This document shows, in pieces, positions 18,109-26,069 of a stretch of 64,000 nucleotides of DNA (positions are counted from its first letter, which is position 1; each line of letters begins with the position of its first letter). The translations under genes and the position numbers were made by a program. The notes below the pieces were generated by a model. That model saw only the letters and a list, made by a program, of their open reading frames with translations, did no database searches and was not told the DNA's origin. The DNA is from Ichthyenterobacterium magnum. GTDB lineage: Bacteria > Bacteroidota > Bacteroidia > Flavobacteriales > Flavobacteriaceae. Where the stretch lies: assembly GCF_003610635.1 (NCBI RefSeq), contig NZ_RAQJ01000002.1, positions 248,001 to 312,000 on the forward strand, written 5' to 3'.

Positions 18109-18495
18109 TTAGTTGATTTTTTTTGCAACACCTCTTTCTGTATTATTCTTCTTGTAAGGATCTTTAACAGCTAGTTTATATTCAAACACATACGAATTTT
18201 TTGTAGTGCTAAGTATTTTCATGTGAATTGCTTTTTCTTCAGATTTGTTTTTAGGATGCAATTTTTTCATGATAAACTCACAATCATTTATCCAACGTAC
18301 AGATGCAGTATCAATAGTGTTTTCGTAGTAATCAATATTTAAATCATTTGTCCTTGTAAAACGGCCAGTTTTTTCTACGCCGTTTATAGTATATGTAAAC
18401 TCGAAAGTTCCTGTTTTAAAATCATTACAATTGCGTTCAGGTGTATAACAATTAGTAAATAAAACGAGGAGTAGAGTAGTAAATAAAAATCGCAT
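18109..18495 (-). CDS. Small lipoprotein-like protein, often mislabelled topoisomerase IV
   Basis: The 128-residue product begins with a signal sequence ending LFTNCYTPERNC; Cys16 could be lipidated although Asn at -1 is unusual for a lipobox. The mature part (DFKTGTFEFTYTINGVEK, RWINDCEFIMKKL, HMKILSTTKNSYVFEY) forms a short beta-rich domain with a conserved Cys pair. Similar flavobacterial proteins have, from memory, been labelled DNA topoisomerase IV because of their position next to parC; nothing in this sequence supports a topoisomerase role. It points toward parC and has its own promoter-like element. Confidence 0.75.
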   Translation of the reverse strand: MRFLFTTLLLVLFTNCYTPERNCNDFKTGTFEFTYTINGVEKTGRFTRTNDLNIDYYENTIDTASVRWINDCEFIMKKLHPKNKSEEKAIHMKILSTTKNSYVFEYKLAVKDPYKKNNTERGVAKKIN

Positions 18496-18509
18496 AATAA
18501 TAGTTTGTG

Positions 18510-18517
18510 CAAAACTA
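18510..18517 (-). promoter_or_regulatory. Putative -7 element for the small lipoprotein gene
   Basis: On the minus strand TAGTTTTG matches TAnnTTTG, 14 bases before the start codon. A TTTG at 18545-18542 stands 24 bases upstream, slightly longer than usual. Confidence 0.45.
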
Positions 18518-18719
18518 CAAGATTCATTGTTTTTATACTTGCAAAATGTTTTATTTAACTAAAATTGAAGATGTAGCTTATTACTTATAAATGTTAAAAG
18601 TGGCACTCAAAGTGCTGTTTTGTAGATATGTAATTGTTATTGACTCCAAGATATAGTATCTTCACTCATTCAAAACGGTTGCACACTCAATGTAACTTTT
18701 ATAGCTATGTTTGTTATAA

Positions 18720-18727
18720 TAGATTTG
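18720..18727 (+). promoter_or_regulatory. Putative -7 element for the carboxypeptidase-regulatory-domain gene
   Basis: TAGATTTG matches TAnnTTTG and lies 23 bases before the ATG at 18751. The -33 position is weak. It supports the choice of 18751 over an upstream in-frame ATG at 18634. Confidence 0.4.
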
Positions 18728-18750
18728 ATGTAAACAAAATATTTATAATT

Positions 18751-19173
18751 ATGAAGAATCAATCTACATTTACACCAAAAAAAAGTCTTAGAGCTTTAGG
18801 TTATGTTGCATTTTTAATGATGACAATTCTAGCGTTTAATCCTGTTTATGGGCAATCTAAAACAACTCTACAAAATGAACGAACAATTAAAGGAGTTATT
18901 AGCAATGATGATGGTCCTTTAGAAAGTGCTAGTATTGTATTAAAAGGCACTAAAATAGGAACTTCATCTAATAGCAAAGGAGAATTTATTTTTCCAAAAC
19001 CACTTAAAACAGGAGATGTTTTGCTAATTAGTTACTTAGGTTATGAAACGGTAGAAATGAAAATTAAAGCAGATACTGGCTTTATAAGATTAAGACTGTC
19101 TGAAGATTTACTTGAATTTGTAGGTGCTTTAAATTCTGATAAGCCATATAAGTCTAAGCGATCTAATAAGTAG
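18751..19173 (+). CDS. Single-domain carboxypeptidase-regulatory-like exported protein
   Basis: Started at 18751 (MKNQSTFTPKKSLRALG), the product is 140 residues with a signal peptide (about 17-35, ending VYGQ) and one carboxypeptidase-regulatory-like domain (IKGVISNDDGPLESASIVLK ... LLISYLGYETVEMKI). The longer in-frame reading from 18634 would add a segment unlike a signal and span the -7 element. The domain is normally an N-terminal accessory of TonB receptors; here it stands alone. The transglutaminase-like gene follows after 20 bases, so the two are probably co-expressed. Confidence 0.8.
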   Translation: MKNQSTFTPKKSLRALGYVAFLMMTILAFNPVYGQSKTTLQNERTIKGVISNDDGPLESASIVLKGTKIGTSSNSKGEFIFPKPLKTGDVLLISYLGYETVEMKIKADTGFIRLRLSEDLLEFVGALNSDKPYKSKRSNK

Positions 19174-19193
19174 TCGCTTGTAGCTTTGTTGTA

Positions 19194-20210
19194 ATGAAAC
19201 TAATGCGATATTTATTTTTGTTCATATTTGCATTTCAATCTAATGCTCAAATATCAGATTTTGGCACTGTCAATTTTAATGAAGCAGACAAAATTGCATT
19301 GGAGTACAAAAATGAAAAACTTAATAATTTACCCGAACTAGCTTATAAACTCACAGCAAACCTAGATACAGATGTTGAGCGTTTTAGAGCTATTTTTATG
19401 TGGGTTTGTGGTAATATTGCTAATGACTATCGTCTTTTTCATAAAAACATGCGAAAAAGACAACGTTATAGAGATGACAGTCTTAAGCTAAAAAAATGGA
19501 ATGACCATTTTAGTAAGATTGTATTTAAAAAACTCCTTAAAAAGAATAAAACACTTTGCACAGGCTATGCGTATTTAATAAAAAAACTTTCAGTTTTAGC
19601 CAATATAGATTGTGAGATTGTTCATGGTTTTGCTAGGTCTAGCACAACAAATGTCGATAGATTAGATACGCCTAATCACTCATGGAATGCTGTTAAGCTA
19701 AACAGCAAATGGTATCTCTGCGACCCAACTTGGGCAAGTGGTATACCAAACCTTGCAACCTCTAAGTTTGAGTTTCATTACAACAATGGTTTTTTCTTAT
19801 CTAACCCAAAACTCTTTGCTGTAAATCACTATCCAGCAGACAAAAAATGGATGTTATTACTAGATGAAGACAAACCTTCATTTAAAGCTTTTATTGAAGC
19901 TCCAATAATTTACGGTAAGGCTTATACTAATCTTAGCGTACATAAAGAGCCTAAAAAAATGCACAACATCATACAAAAAAATGAAAGTATTGTTTTTGAG
20001 TTTCAATTGATTAAACCAGTAGAAGCAAAAGACATAAGCCTTTTAATTGATAATGGTAAGAGTAGTAAAAAAGTACATCCAGAATTAACCTCAATTAAAA
20101 ACAAATCATTAACTGTTGAGTATAAATTTGAGAGAATGGGTTTCTATGATGTGCATTTTTTAATAGGAAAAGATTTAATTTCTACGTATACATTTAGAGT
20201 GAAAGGCTAA
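19194..20210 (+). CDS. Exported transglutaminase-like cysteine protease/amidase-fold protein
   Basis: This 338-residue protein has a signal peptide (about 1-18, ending SNAQ) and a transglutaminase-like core. The expected triad is visible as Cys122 (LCTGYAYL), His162 (NHSWNAVK) and Asp177 (CDPTWA). The arrangement matches the bacterial transglutaminase-like superfamily that includes peptidases and kyphoscoliosis-like proteins. The C-terminal third (from about 230) is beta-rich and may be a binding domain. It is exported and likely periplasmic. The substrate is unknown. The upstream regulatory-domain gene is probably in the same transcript. Confidence 0.85.
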   Translation: MKLMRYLFLFIFAFQSNAQISDFGTVNFNEADKIALEYKNEKLNNLPELAYKLTANLDTDVERFRAIFMWVCGNIANDYRLFHKNMRKRQRYRDDSLKLKKWNDHFSKIVFKKLLKKNKTLCTGYAYLIKKLSVLANIDCEIVHGFARSSTTNVDRLDTPNHSWNAVKLNSKWYLCDPTWASGIPNLATSKFEFHYNNGFFLSNPKLFAVNHYPADKKWMLLLDEDKPSFKAFIEAPIIYGKAYTNLSVHKEPKKMHNIIQKNESIVFEFQLIKPVEAKDISLLIDNGKSSKKVHPELTSIKNKSLTVEYKFERMGFYDVHFLIGKDLISTYTFRVKG

Positions 20211-20351
20211 AATAGGTTTGAAACTCACAGCGGATTGAGACCGCATTAATCCTAAGTTATAATTAGGGTCATTAAATCATTATGGTAGTTTTATTATTGA
20301 AAGACAAATAGATTCTAAAACAATTTTGGTAAAACTTGATGCAGTCTTAGT

Positions 20352-20729
20352 TTATTCCTCAAAACTCTTAAAACTCCCATCTTTATAGAAAATAACGATA
20401 CGTTCTATTGACTTGTTGTTAGATAATGCAGCAGAAGGCTTTATTTCAATTTCTTGGGCAAATTTTGGCTTTGTAATAGTTTTTTCAATTTCTTTTTTTT
20501 CTTGTGTTGGAAAATGACCTTTACCATTTAACAACCAATACAATTCCACTTCGGGAAAAGAGGCGAGGACTTTCATTACAAAATCTAAACTCGGTTTATT
20601 TCTACCAGATAATATGTGGGAAATAGAAGAGCGTTGCACACCAATTTTTTCGGAAAAAGAAGACGCAGTTTCTCCATAAAAATCAATGACTTTTTGTAGA
20701 CGTTTTGCAAAATTTTGTGTGTTTATCAT
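20352..20729 (-). CDS. XRE-family transcriptional regulator
   Basis: The 125-residue product has an N-terminal Cro/C1-type helix-turn-helix (about 5-60) with SSFSEKIGVQRSSISHILSG as the recognition unit and YWLLNGKGHFP after it, a layout common in flavobacterial regulators. The tail (from about 75) is Lys/Glu-rich and ends IVIFYKDGSFKSFEE. It is divergent from the M14 peptidase gene across a 305-base region holding several TTACA/TGTAA palindromes, one pair straddling its own start codon. Autoregulation and control of the peptidase are therefore plausible, but inferred. Confidence 0.88.
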   Translation of the reverse strand: MINTQNFAKRLQKVIDFYGETASSFSEKIGVQRSSISHILSGRNKPSLDFVMKVLASFPEVELYWLLNGKGHFPTQEKKEIEKTITKPKFAQEIEIKPSAALSNNKSIERIVIFYKDGSFKSFEE

Positions 20730-21034
20730 TGTAAACAGAAAAATGAATGTTTAAGATGTTACAAATGTAATCAATATACGTTTACAATATGCGATTTAGA
20801 CTATTAATATTTGTTTTATAATAATTTAACGCTTTATATAAAATTATTTAATCATCTGAAAACAAGTAGATTGTATATGGATTTTAATTGTTATTGAATA
20901 ATCTTTAATACTTAATGTTGTCTGTTGTTAACAGAATGTGATTTTGGTTACAATTGTATTCAATTTTAAATAAAAGCGATGTTTACAAATGTAAAAAATC
21001 AAATGTTTAACTTTGTAACATTATAATAGTATAT
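20730..21034. promoter_or_regulatory. 305-base divergent intergenic region with repeated TTACA-N2-TGTAA palindromes
   Basis: The region is AT-rich and codes for nothing I can support. It contains TTACAAATGTAA (20759-20770), TACAATTGTA (20949-20958) and TTTACAAATGTAAA (20982-20995). An inverted pair, ATTGTAAAC (20728-20736) and GTTTACAAT (20780-20788), carries the same half site, as does TTGTAACA near 21014. These look like one operator family serving both divergent genes. Confidence 0.6.
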
Positions 21035-22165
21035 ATGCATCTAGATCAATTAAAATTATGGTTTAAAACCTACCAAGAAAAGAGTCTCTTTCATCGTTAT
21101 ATTAACAATGATTTTATTGAACCGCTTTTACAAAAATTGCCATATAGATTTCAAGTTTCTGAGATAGGAAAATCTGTTAATGGAGAATCTATTTATAAAG
21201 TGCAATTTGGTACAGGATCTAAGAAATTACTGTTTTGGTCACAAATGCATGGTAACGAATCAACAACAACAAAGGCCTTATTTGATATGTTTAATCTCTT
21301 TTCTGGAGATGAAAAGGTTATAAATAGCATTTTAAAAGCTTGTACCGTCGTTGTTATTCCTATTTTAAATCCTGATGGCGCACGTGCTTATACGAGACTA
21401 AATGCCAATAATATTGATTTAAATAGAGACGCTCAAGACTTGTCGCAGCCTGAGAGTAAAATTTTACGGCAACTTTTTGACATCTTTAAACCTGACTTTT
21501 GCTTTAACCTGCATGGTCAACGTACTATATTTAGTGCTGGGAATACTAATAAACCTGCTACGGTGTCATTTTTAGCTCCAGCTCAAGATAAAGATTGTAC
21601 TGTAACAAATAATCGAAAAAAAGCTATGGAAGTTATAGCAGAGATAAATACCACTTTGCAGATTCAAATCCCTAACCAAGTAGGTGTTTATGATGATGCA
21701 TTTAACATTAATTGTGTTGGTGACACATTTCAAAGCCATAATGTGCCTACTATTCTTTTTGAAGCTGGTCATTATGTTAATGATTACGATAGAGAAAAAA
21801 CAAGAATTTTTATATTTCAATCGTTGTTTGTTAGTATTGATTATATTACTAACCATGAGGTTTCAGGTGAATTTTATAAGCCATATTTAAAAATCCCAAT
21901 GAACCAAAAGTTGTTTTATGATATAATAATTAGAAATTCTGATAAAGGAGATATTGCTGTGCAATATCAAGAAAGGCTTATTGACAATAAAATTGTATTT
22001 ATTCCAAAAATTGAGAAAATATCTAAGTTAAATGGTTGTTATGGTCATAAAGAACTTGATGCTAATGGTAGTAAGGTTTTATTTGCAAACGAAGCGGTGT
22101 TAAAAGTTGGAGACGAAAACGATTTCGTATTCGTGAATGGTGAAAAATATGCATTGACACCATAA
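21035..22165 (+). CDS. M14-family zinc carboxypeptidase-like protein
   Basis: The 376-residue product has the M14 zinc motif HGNE (His72, Glu75), the third ligand His160 in FNLHGQ, the substrate-binding LNRD (Asn130-Arg-Asp) and the putative catalytic Glu243 in LFEAGHYVND. The catalytic domain covers about residues 15-270; the remaining 100 residues form a separate beta-rich tail. There is no signal peptide, so it is probably cytoplasmic, acting on peptides or modified amino acids. It is divergent from the XRE regulator and followed by the Lrp/AsnC regulator. Confidence 0.88.
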   Translation: MHLDQLKLWFKTYQEKSLFHRYINNDFIEPLLQKLPYRFQVSEIGKSVNGESIYKVQFGTGSKKLLFWSQMHGNESTTTKALFDMFNLFSGDEKVINSILKACTVVVIPILNPDGARAYTRLNANNIDLNRDAQDLSQPESKILRQLFDIFKPDFCFNLHGQRTIFSAGNTNKPATVSFLAPAQDKDCTVTNNRKKAMEVIAEINTTLQIQIPNQVGVYDDAFNINCVGDTFQSHNVPTILFEAGHYVNDYDREKTRIFIFQSLFVSIDYITNHEVSGEFYKPYLKIPMNQKLFYDIIIRNSDKGDIAVQYQERLIDNKIVFIPKIEKISKLNGCYGHKELDANGSKVLFANEAVLKVGDENDFVFVNGEKYALTP

Positions 22166-22179
22166 AAAAACTTAAAATC

Positions 22180-22214
22180 AATGCATTATCTTCAATAAAA
22201 ATGCATTAATTTTG
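22180..22214 (+). promoter_or_regulatory. Lrp/AsnC promoter with paired AATGCATTA sites
   Basis: AATGCATTA occurs at 22180-22188 and again at 22200-22208, exactly 20 bases (about two helical turns) apart. The second copy overlaps a -7 element TAATTTTG (22207-22214). Another ATGCATT lies 32 bases further upstream, at 22149. The phasing fits a dimeric or oligomeric regulator such as Lrp acting on its own gene. Confidence 0.55.
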
Positions 22215-22240
22215 TGTTTAATTTAAAGAATACATAGAGG

Positions 22241-22720
22241 ATGGCAAAGTTTAAATTAGATGAAATCGATCACCAGATTTTAGATATGTTGATTGATAAT
22301 ACAAGGATTCCGTTTACAGATATTGCAAAAAAATTAGTTATATCTGCAGGTACGGTTCATGTAAGAGTAAAAAAAATGGAAGAAGCTGGTATTATTAGAG
22401 GTTCTTCTTTAACATTAGATTATAAAAAACTAGGCTATTCTTTTATTGCTTATGTTGGTGTGTTTTTACAAAATACGTCACAAACTAAATTTGTGTTAGA
22501 GCGTATAAATCAAATTCCGTATGTAACTGTTGCGCATATTACTACAGGAAAGTTTAATATCTTTTGTAAAATAAGAGCTAAAGATACTACACACGCTAAA
22601 GAAATAATTTTCTTATTAGATGACATTGAAGGAATTTACAGAACAGAAACAATGATTTCGTTAGAAGAAAGTATTAACGATAAAAAACGTTTGATGCATA
22701 CCATTTTTAACGAGTTATAA
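22241..22720 (+). CDS. Lrp/AsnC-family transcriptional regulator
   Basis: This 159-residue protein has the Lrp/AsnC helix-turn-helix (LDEIDHQILDMLIDNTRIPF, then IAKKLVISAGTVHVRVKKME, to about residue 50) and a RAM ligand-binding domain (YKKLGYSFIAYVGVFLQ ... HITTGKFNIFCKIRAKD). The family senses amino acids and forms octamers. Its ligand here is not evident. The promoter carries two phased AATGCATTA palindromes that suggest autoregulation. A strong terminator follows. Confidence 0.94.
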   Translation: MAKFKLDEIDHQILDMLIDNTRIPFTDIAKKLVISAGTVHVRVKKMEEAGIIRGSSLTLDYKKLGYSFIAYVGVFLQNTSQTKFVLERINQIPYVTVAHITTGKFNIFCKIRAKDTTHAKEIIFLLDDIEGIYRTETMISLEESINDKKRLMHTIFNEL

Positions 22721-22741
22721 TTATTATAACAGTAATAAAGT

Positions 22742-22778
22742 AAAACCCTTTATCTCTTTTATAGATAAAGGGTTTTTT
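22742..22778 (+). terminator. Intrinsic terminator after the Lrp/AsnC gene
   Basis: A 14-bp perfect stem (AAAACCCTTTATCT with its complement) and a 7-base loop are followed by a run of T. It lies 21 bases past the stop. Confidence 0.92.
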
Positions 22779-22807
22779 GTTACTTTTATTCAAATAAAAC
22801 TCAGCTT

Positions 22808-23323
22808 ATGACTAAAGATGATTTAAATAACGAAGAATATAATTCATATTATCAACCTTATATTGATAAAACAGAAGCCTTAAGCTTAAGAGAAGGTTTA
22901 AAGCTAAAAGGAGATGCTACTATTGCTTTTTTTGAATCTATTCCAGAAGATAAATTTGATTATCGTTATGCTAATGATAAATGGACTATTAAAGAGGTTT
23001 TACAGCATATAATAGATACAGAACGTGTATTTACTTATAGAGCTTTATGTATAGCACGTAAAGACAAGACAGCTTTGCCAGGTTATGATCAAGATGAATA
23101 TGCTGATAATAGTCATGCAAATGACAGATCAGTTGTTAGTTTAATGAACGAGTATAAAGCAGTAAGGTTAGCAACTCTAATCTTGTTTGATAGTTTTAGT
23201 GATGAGATACTTTTAACCGTTGGTAATGCTAATAGCAGTAAGCTTTCTGTAAGAGCAATTGGTTTTATAACTATTGGTCACGAAATACATCACTGTAAAG
23301 TTATAAAGGAGAGATACCTTTAA
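22808..23323 (+). CDS. DinB-like four-helix metal-binding protein
   Basis: The 171-residue product matches the DinB/YfiT-like four-helix bundle: WTIKEVLQHIIDTERVF (59-75) supplies His67 and GHEIHHCKVIKERYL near the C-terminus supplies His158 and His162, the expected metal triad. Members act as metal-dependent thiol transferases or hydrolases, for example with bacillithiol or mycothiol, but many have no known substrate. It is a single gene, convergent with the aroB operon. Confidence 0.88.
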   Translation: MTKDDLNNEEYNSYYQPYIDKTEALSLREGLKLKGDATIAFFESIPEDKFDYRYANDKWTIKEVLQHIIDTERVFTYRALCIARKDKTALPGYDQDEYADNSHANDRSVVSLMNEYKAVRLATLILFDSFSDEILLTVGNANSSKLSVRAIGFITIGHEIHHCKVIKERYL

Positions 23324-23332
23324 TGATGGTAA

Positions 23333-23617
23333 TTAATCAATAATTGTTTGCGCTAGAGGTTTTAGTTCTTTTTTTGTTAAAAAGTCATCACTAATAGTCA
23401 AAATAGCATACAATCTATTTTTTAATGATTCACTATTTGTGATATCATCACGCATGGCATCTTGTATTAAATGACAAGCCATATCTGCTAATAAAAACTG
23501 TCTTTGTTGGTTTGTTGCTTGCTCATCTTTTGGTTGTCTCAAATCATGGTAACCATCTTCAATAATTTTATGAGCTTCATCAATTAATCGAAGAATTTTT
23601 AGTTTTCTTTCTTGCAT
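23333..23617 (-). CDS. Small hypothetical protein downstream of aroB
   Basis: The 94-residue product is predicted to be helical, with no signal peptide or membrane segment and a mid-region QQRQFLLADMACHLIQDAMRD. I recognise no domain. It starts 3 bases after the aroB stop, so it is co-transcribed with aroB. It may be a small conserved flavobacterial protein; no function is claimed. Confidence 0.65.
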   Translation of the reverse strand: MQERKLKILRLIDEAHKIIEDGYHDLRQPKDEQATNQQRQFLLADMACHLIQDAMRDDITNSESLKNRLYAILTISDDFLTKKELKPLAQTIID

Positions 23618-23620
23618 AGC

Positions 23621-24700
23621 CTACAATTTAATTTTAATGTTATAATATTCAAAGGCATTAATAATTAAAAGGTTATCTACTAAGCAATTTACTTTTGGTT
23701 CGCCAATGTTTTTTAGTAATACAAAATTGATATTACCATGTTCATTTTTCTTATCGTATTTAAGTAATTCAATAATGGCATTATAATCTGAGTCTTGAAT
23801 ATTTACAGGCTTATAAATTGTGTTTATAGTTGTAGTAATTTCTTCTAAATCTTCTTTTGAAAAACCTAGCAATTCAGAAGACAAATAGCATTCTAGAACC
23901 ATACCAATAGCAACAGCTTCACCATGTAGCAAGTCTTCTTTTTTATCATGACTTAAAAAATAAGATTCGATGGCATGACCGAGTGTGTGCCCAAAATTTA
24001 AGTGTTTACGCAACCCATTTTCTAATGGGTCTTTAGTAACAATATCTTTTTTAATTTCAACAGATTCATAAATTAATGTATCTAAATCATTTAAAGTTAG
24101 TTGAGATAAGTCTTTAAGTTTGTTCCAGTAAATTCTATCATAAATCAAACCATGTTTGAGCATTTCTGCTAAGCCAGACTTTAATTGATTTTGCGGAAGC
24201 GTATCTAAAAACGAAGTGTCAATCAAAACCATATCTCCAGAGTTAATTACACCTATTTGATTTTTTAAAACACCTAAATCAACTCCTGTTTTTCCGCCTA
24301 CAGACGCATCTACCATCGCTAGGAGTGATGTAGGTACATTAATGTACTTTATACCACGTTTAAACGTGCAAGCAACAAAACCACCCAAATCTGTTACAAC
24401 ACCACCACCAAGATTTATCATTAAACCTTTTCTATCTGCATCAAGTTCAGATAATGCATTCCATACACCAACACAAGTATCTATAGTCTTGTTGTGTTCT
24501 CCAGCTTCAATTTCAATAATTTCAAAAGGAATTTCAGTTTGCAATTGAGACATAAACTTTGAGAGACAATATTCATGCGTGTTGCTATCTACTAAAATGA
24601 AAATTTTAGAAAAAGCACCATTATCAATGTATGCGTTTAACTGTGTATAACAGTTTGAATTAAAGTGTACTGAATAACTTTTTGTCTGTATTGAGTTCAT
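23621..24700 (-). CDS. aroB: 3-dehydroquinate synthase
   Basis: AroB converts DAHP to 3-dehydroquinate, step two of the shikimate pathway, using NAD and a divalent metal. The 359-residue protein shows GGGVVTDLGGFVA (98-110), the SVGGKTGVDLG loop (133-143), the metal-binding SGLAEMLKHGLIYD and HLNFGHTLGHAIE segments. The start at 24700 fits the family. The small hypothetical gene follows after three bases. A palindrome lies just upstream of the start. Confidence 0.96.
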   Translation of the reverse strand: MNSIQTKSYSVHFNSNCYTQLNAYIDNGAFSKIFILVDSNTHEYCLSKFMSQLQTEIPFEIIEIEAGEHNKTIDTCVGVWNALSELDADRKGLMINLGGGVVTDLGGFVACTFKRGIKYINVPTSLLAMVDASVGGKTGVDLGVLKNQIGVINSGDMVLIDTSFLDTLPQNQLKSGLAEMLKHGLIYDRIYWNKLKDLSQLTLNDLDTLIYESVEIKKDIVTKDPLENGLRKHLNFGHTLGHAIESYFLSHDKKEDLLHGEAVAIGMVLECYLSSELLGFSKEDLEEITTTINTIYKPVNIQDSDYNAIIELLKYDKKNEHGNINFVLLKNIGEPKVNCLVDNLLIINAFEYYNIKIKL

Positions 24701-24703
24701 GAA

Positions 24704-24718
24704 TAAAGGATTCCTTTA
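24704..24718. promoter_or_regulatory. 15-bp palindrome upstream of aroB
   Basis: TAAAGGATTCCTTTA is a perfect 7-1-7 palindrome four bases before the aroB start, between divergent aroB and proline dehydrogenase genes. It could be an operator or a leader hairpin; nothing more can be said. Confidence 0.35.
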
Positions 24719-24770
24719 AATAGAGCATGAAAATAAGCAGTTTTTAATTAAATAATAGCGAATGAATAAT

Positions 24771-24778
24771 TATTTTTG
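24771..24778 (+). promoter_or_regulatory. Putative -7 element for proline dehydrogenase
   Basis: TATTTTTG matches TAnnTTTG and lies 19 bases before the ATG at 24797. The in-frame TTG at 24776 falls inside this element, which supports the later start. Confidence 0.5.
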
Positions 24779-24796
24779 TTAGAATATTTTTTAGCA

Positions 24797-25969
24797 ATGA
24801 CAACACCGCAACTTTTTGATAATACCAAAGTCGCTTTTAGTTTAAAAAGTGATTCTGAACTTGAACGCGCTTATTTTTTATTTAAAATGATATCTCATCA
24901 ACCTTTGGTAAAAATAGGAACTGCAGCTACAAACTTTGCATTAAAAGCGCATTTACCTGTTGAAGGCTTAATACGGTCAACAGTTTTTGATCACTTTTGT
25001 GGCGGCGTAAATGAAGAAGATTGTTTGCCAGTTATCGATAAAATGTTTGATAAAGGTGTGTGTGCTGTTCTAGATTTTTCTGTAGAAGGTAAAGAAAATG
25101 AAACCCATTTTGATGCAGCTATGGAAAAAACCTTAAAAATTATAAAGTTTGCAGATGAAAAAGATGCAATGCCAATTGCTGTATTTAAACCTACAGGATT
25201 TGGTCGTTTTCATTTATATCAAAAAAAAGGAGAAGGTCTTGAGTTTACACCTGAAGAACGACAAGAATGGGATAGAGTAGTAGAGCGTTTTGATAAAGTC
25301 TGCAAATATGCAAAAGAAAAAGATGTAGAAGTATTAATTGATGGCGAAGAGAGTTGGATGCAAGATGCTGCTGATGACTTATGTGAAGCTATGATGGCAA
25401 AGTATAATACAGAAAAACCAATTGTATATAATACATTACAAACTTATCGTTGGGATAGATTAGATTATTTAAAACAACTTCATGATAGAGCTAAGAAAAA
25501 TGGTTTTAAAATAGGTGTTAAGATTGTACGTGGTGCTTATATGGAAAAAGAACGCGATAGAGCAGAAGATAAAGGTTATACGTCACCAATATGTGTATCA
25601 AAGCAAGCTACAGACGATAATTTTAATCAAACACTAGAGTATATTTTAAATCACTTAAGTGATATATCTTTATTTATAGGAACTCATAATGAAGAGAGTT
25701 GTTATATAGCTATGCGTTTAATGAATAAATTAGGTATAAAAAAAGATGATAATAGCGTATGGTTTGGTCAACTTTATGGAATGAGTGATCATATTAGTTT
25801 TAATCTTGCAGAACAAGGTTATAATGTAGCAAAATATGTGCCTTTTGGTCCTGTTAAAGATGTAATGCCATATCTTATTAGACGTGCAGAAGAAAACACA
25901 TCAGTTGCTGGTCAAACAAGTAGAGAGCTTAATTTATTAAAGCAAGAAAAAGCTAGACGCAGACTTTGA
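24797..25969 (+). CDS. Proline dehydrogenase (monofunctional, FAD)
   Basis: This 390-residue enzyme oxidises proline to delta-1-pyrroline-5-carboxylate with FAD and passes electrons to quinone. The family is shown by KIGVKIVRGAYMEKERDRA (about 245-263), GTHNEESCY and the C-terminal RRAEENTSVAGQTSRE. There is no P5C dehydrogenase domain, so it is the single-function form. I use the ATG at 24797 (MTTPQLFDNTKVAF), because an upstream start lies in the promoter. It is divergent from aroB. Confidence 0.93.
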   Translation: MTTPQLFDNTKVAFSLKSDSELERAYFLFKMISHQPLVKIGTAATNFALKAHLPVEGLIRSTVFDHFCGGVNEEDCLPVIDKMFDKGVCAVLDFSVEGKENETHFDAAMEKTLKIIKFADEKDAMPIAVFKPTGFGRFHLYQKKGEGLEFTPEERQEWDRVVERFDKVCKYAKEKDVEVLIDGEESWMQDAADDLCEAMMAKYNTEKPIVYNTLQTYRWDRLDYLKQLHDRAKKNGFKIGVKIVRGAYMEKERDRAEDKGYTSPICVSKQATDDNFNQTLEYILNHLSDISLFIGTHNEESCYIAMRLMNKLGIKKDDNSVWFGQLYGMSDHISFNLAEQGYNVAKYVPFGPVKDVMPYLIRRAEENTSVAGQTSRELNLLKQEKARRRL

Positions 25970-26069
25970 TTTTACTTTAGTCTGAAGAATATGGTTTTTA
26001 AAGATTAAAATTATAGATTGCGTGTACTTTAATTATTTTCACAAAGAAATATAAATAGCATCATTTTTA

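Noticed and set aside
18634-18750. In-frame N-terminal extension of the carboxypeptidase-regulatory protein
   Set aside because: The extension has no signal-peptide character and would cover a -7 promoter match; the ATG at 18751 fits better.
20219-20270. Short inverted repeats after the transglutaminase-like gene (GCGG/CCGC and CCTAA/TTAGG)
   Set aside because: Stems are only four or five pairs with no T-run, so I do not call a terminator or RNA.
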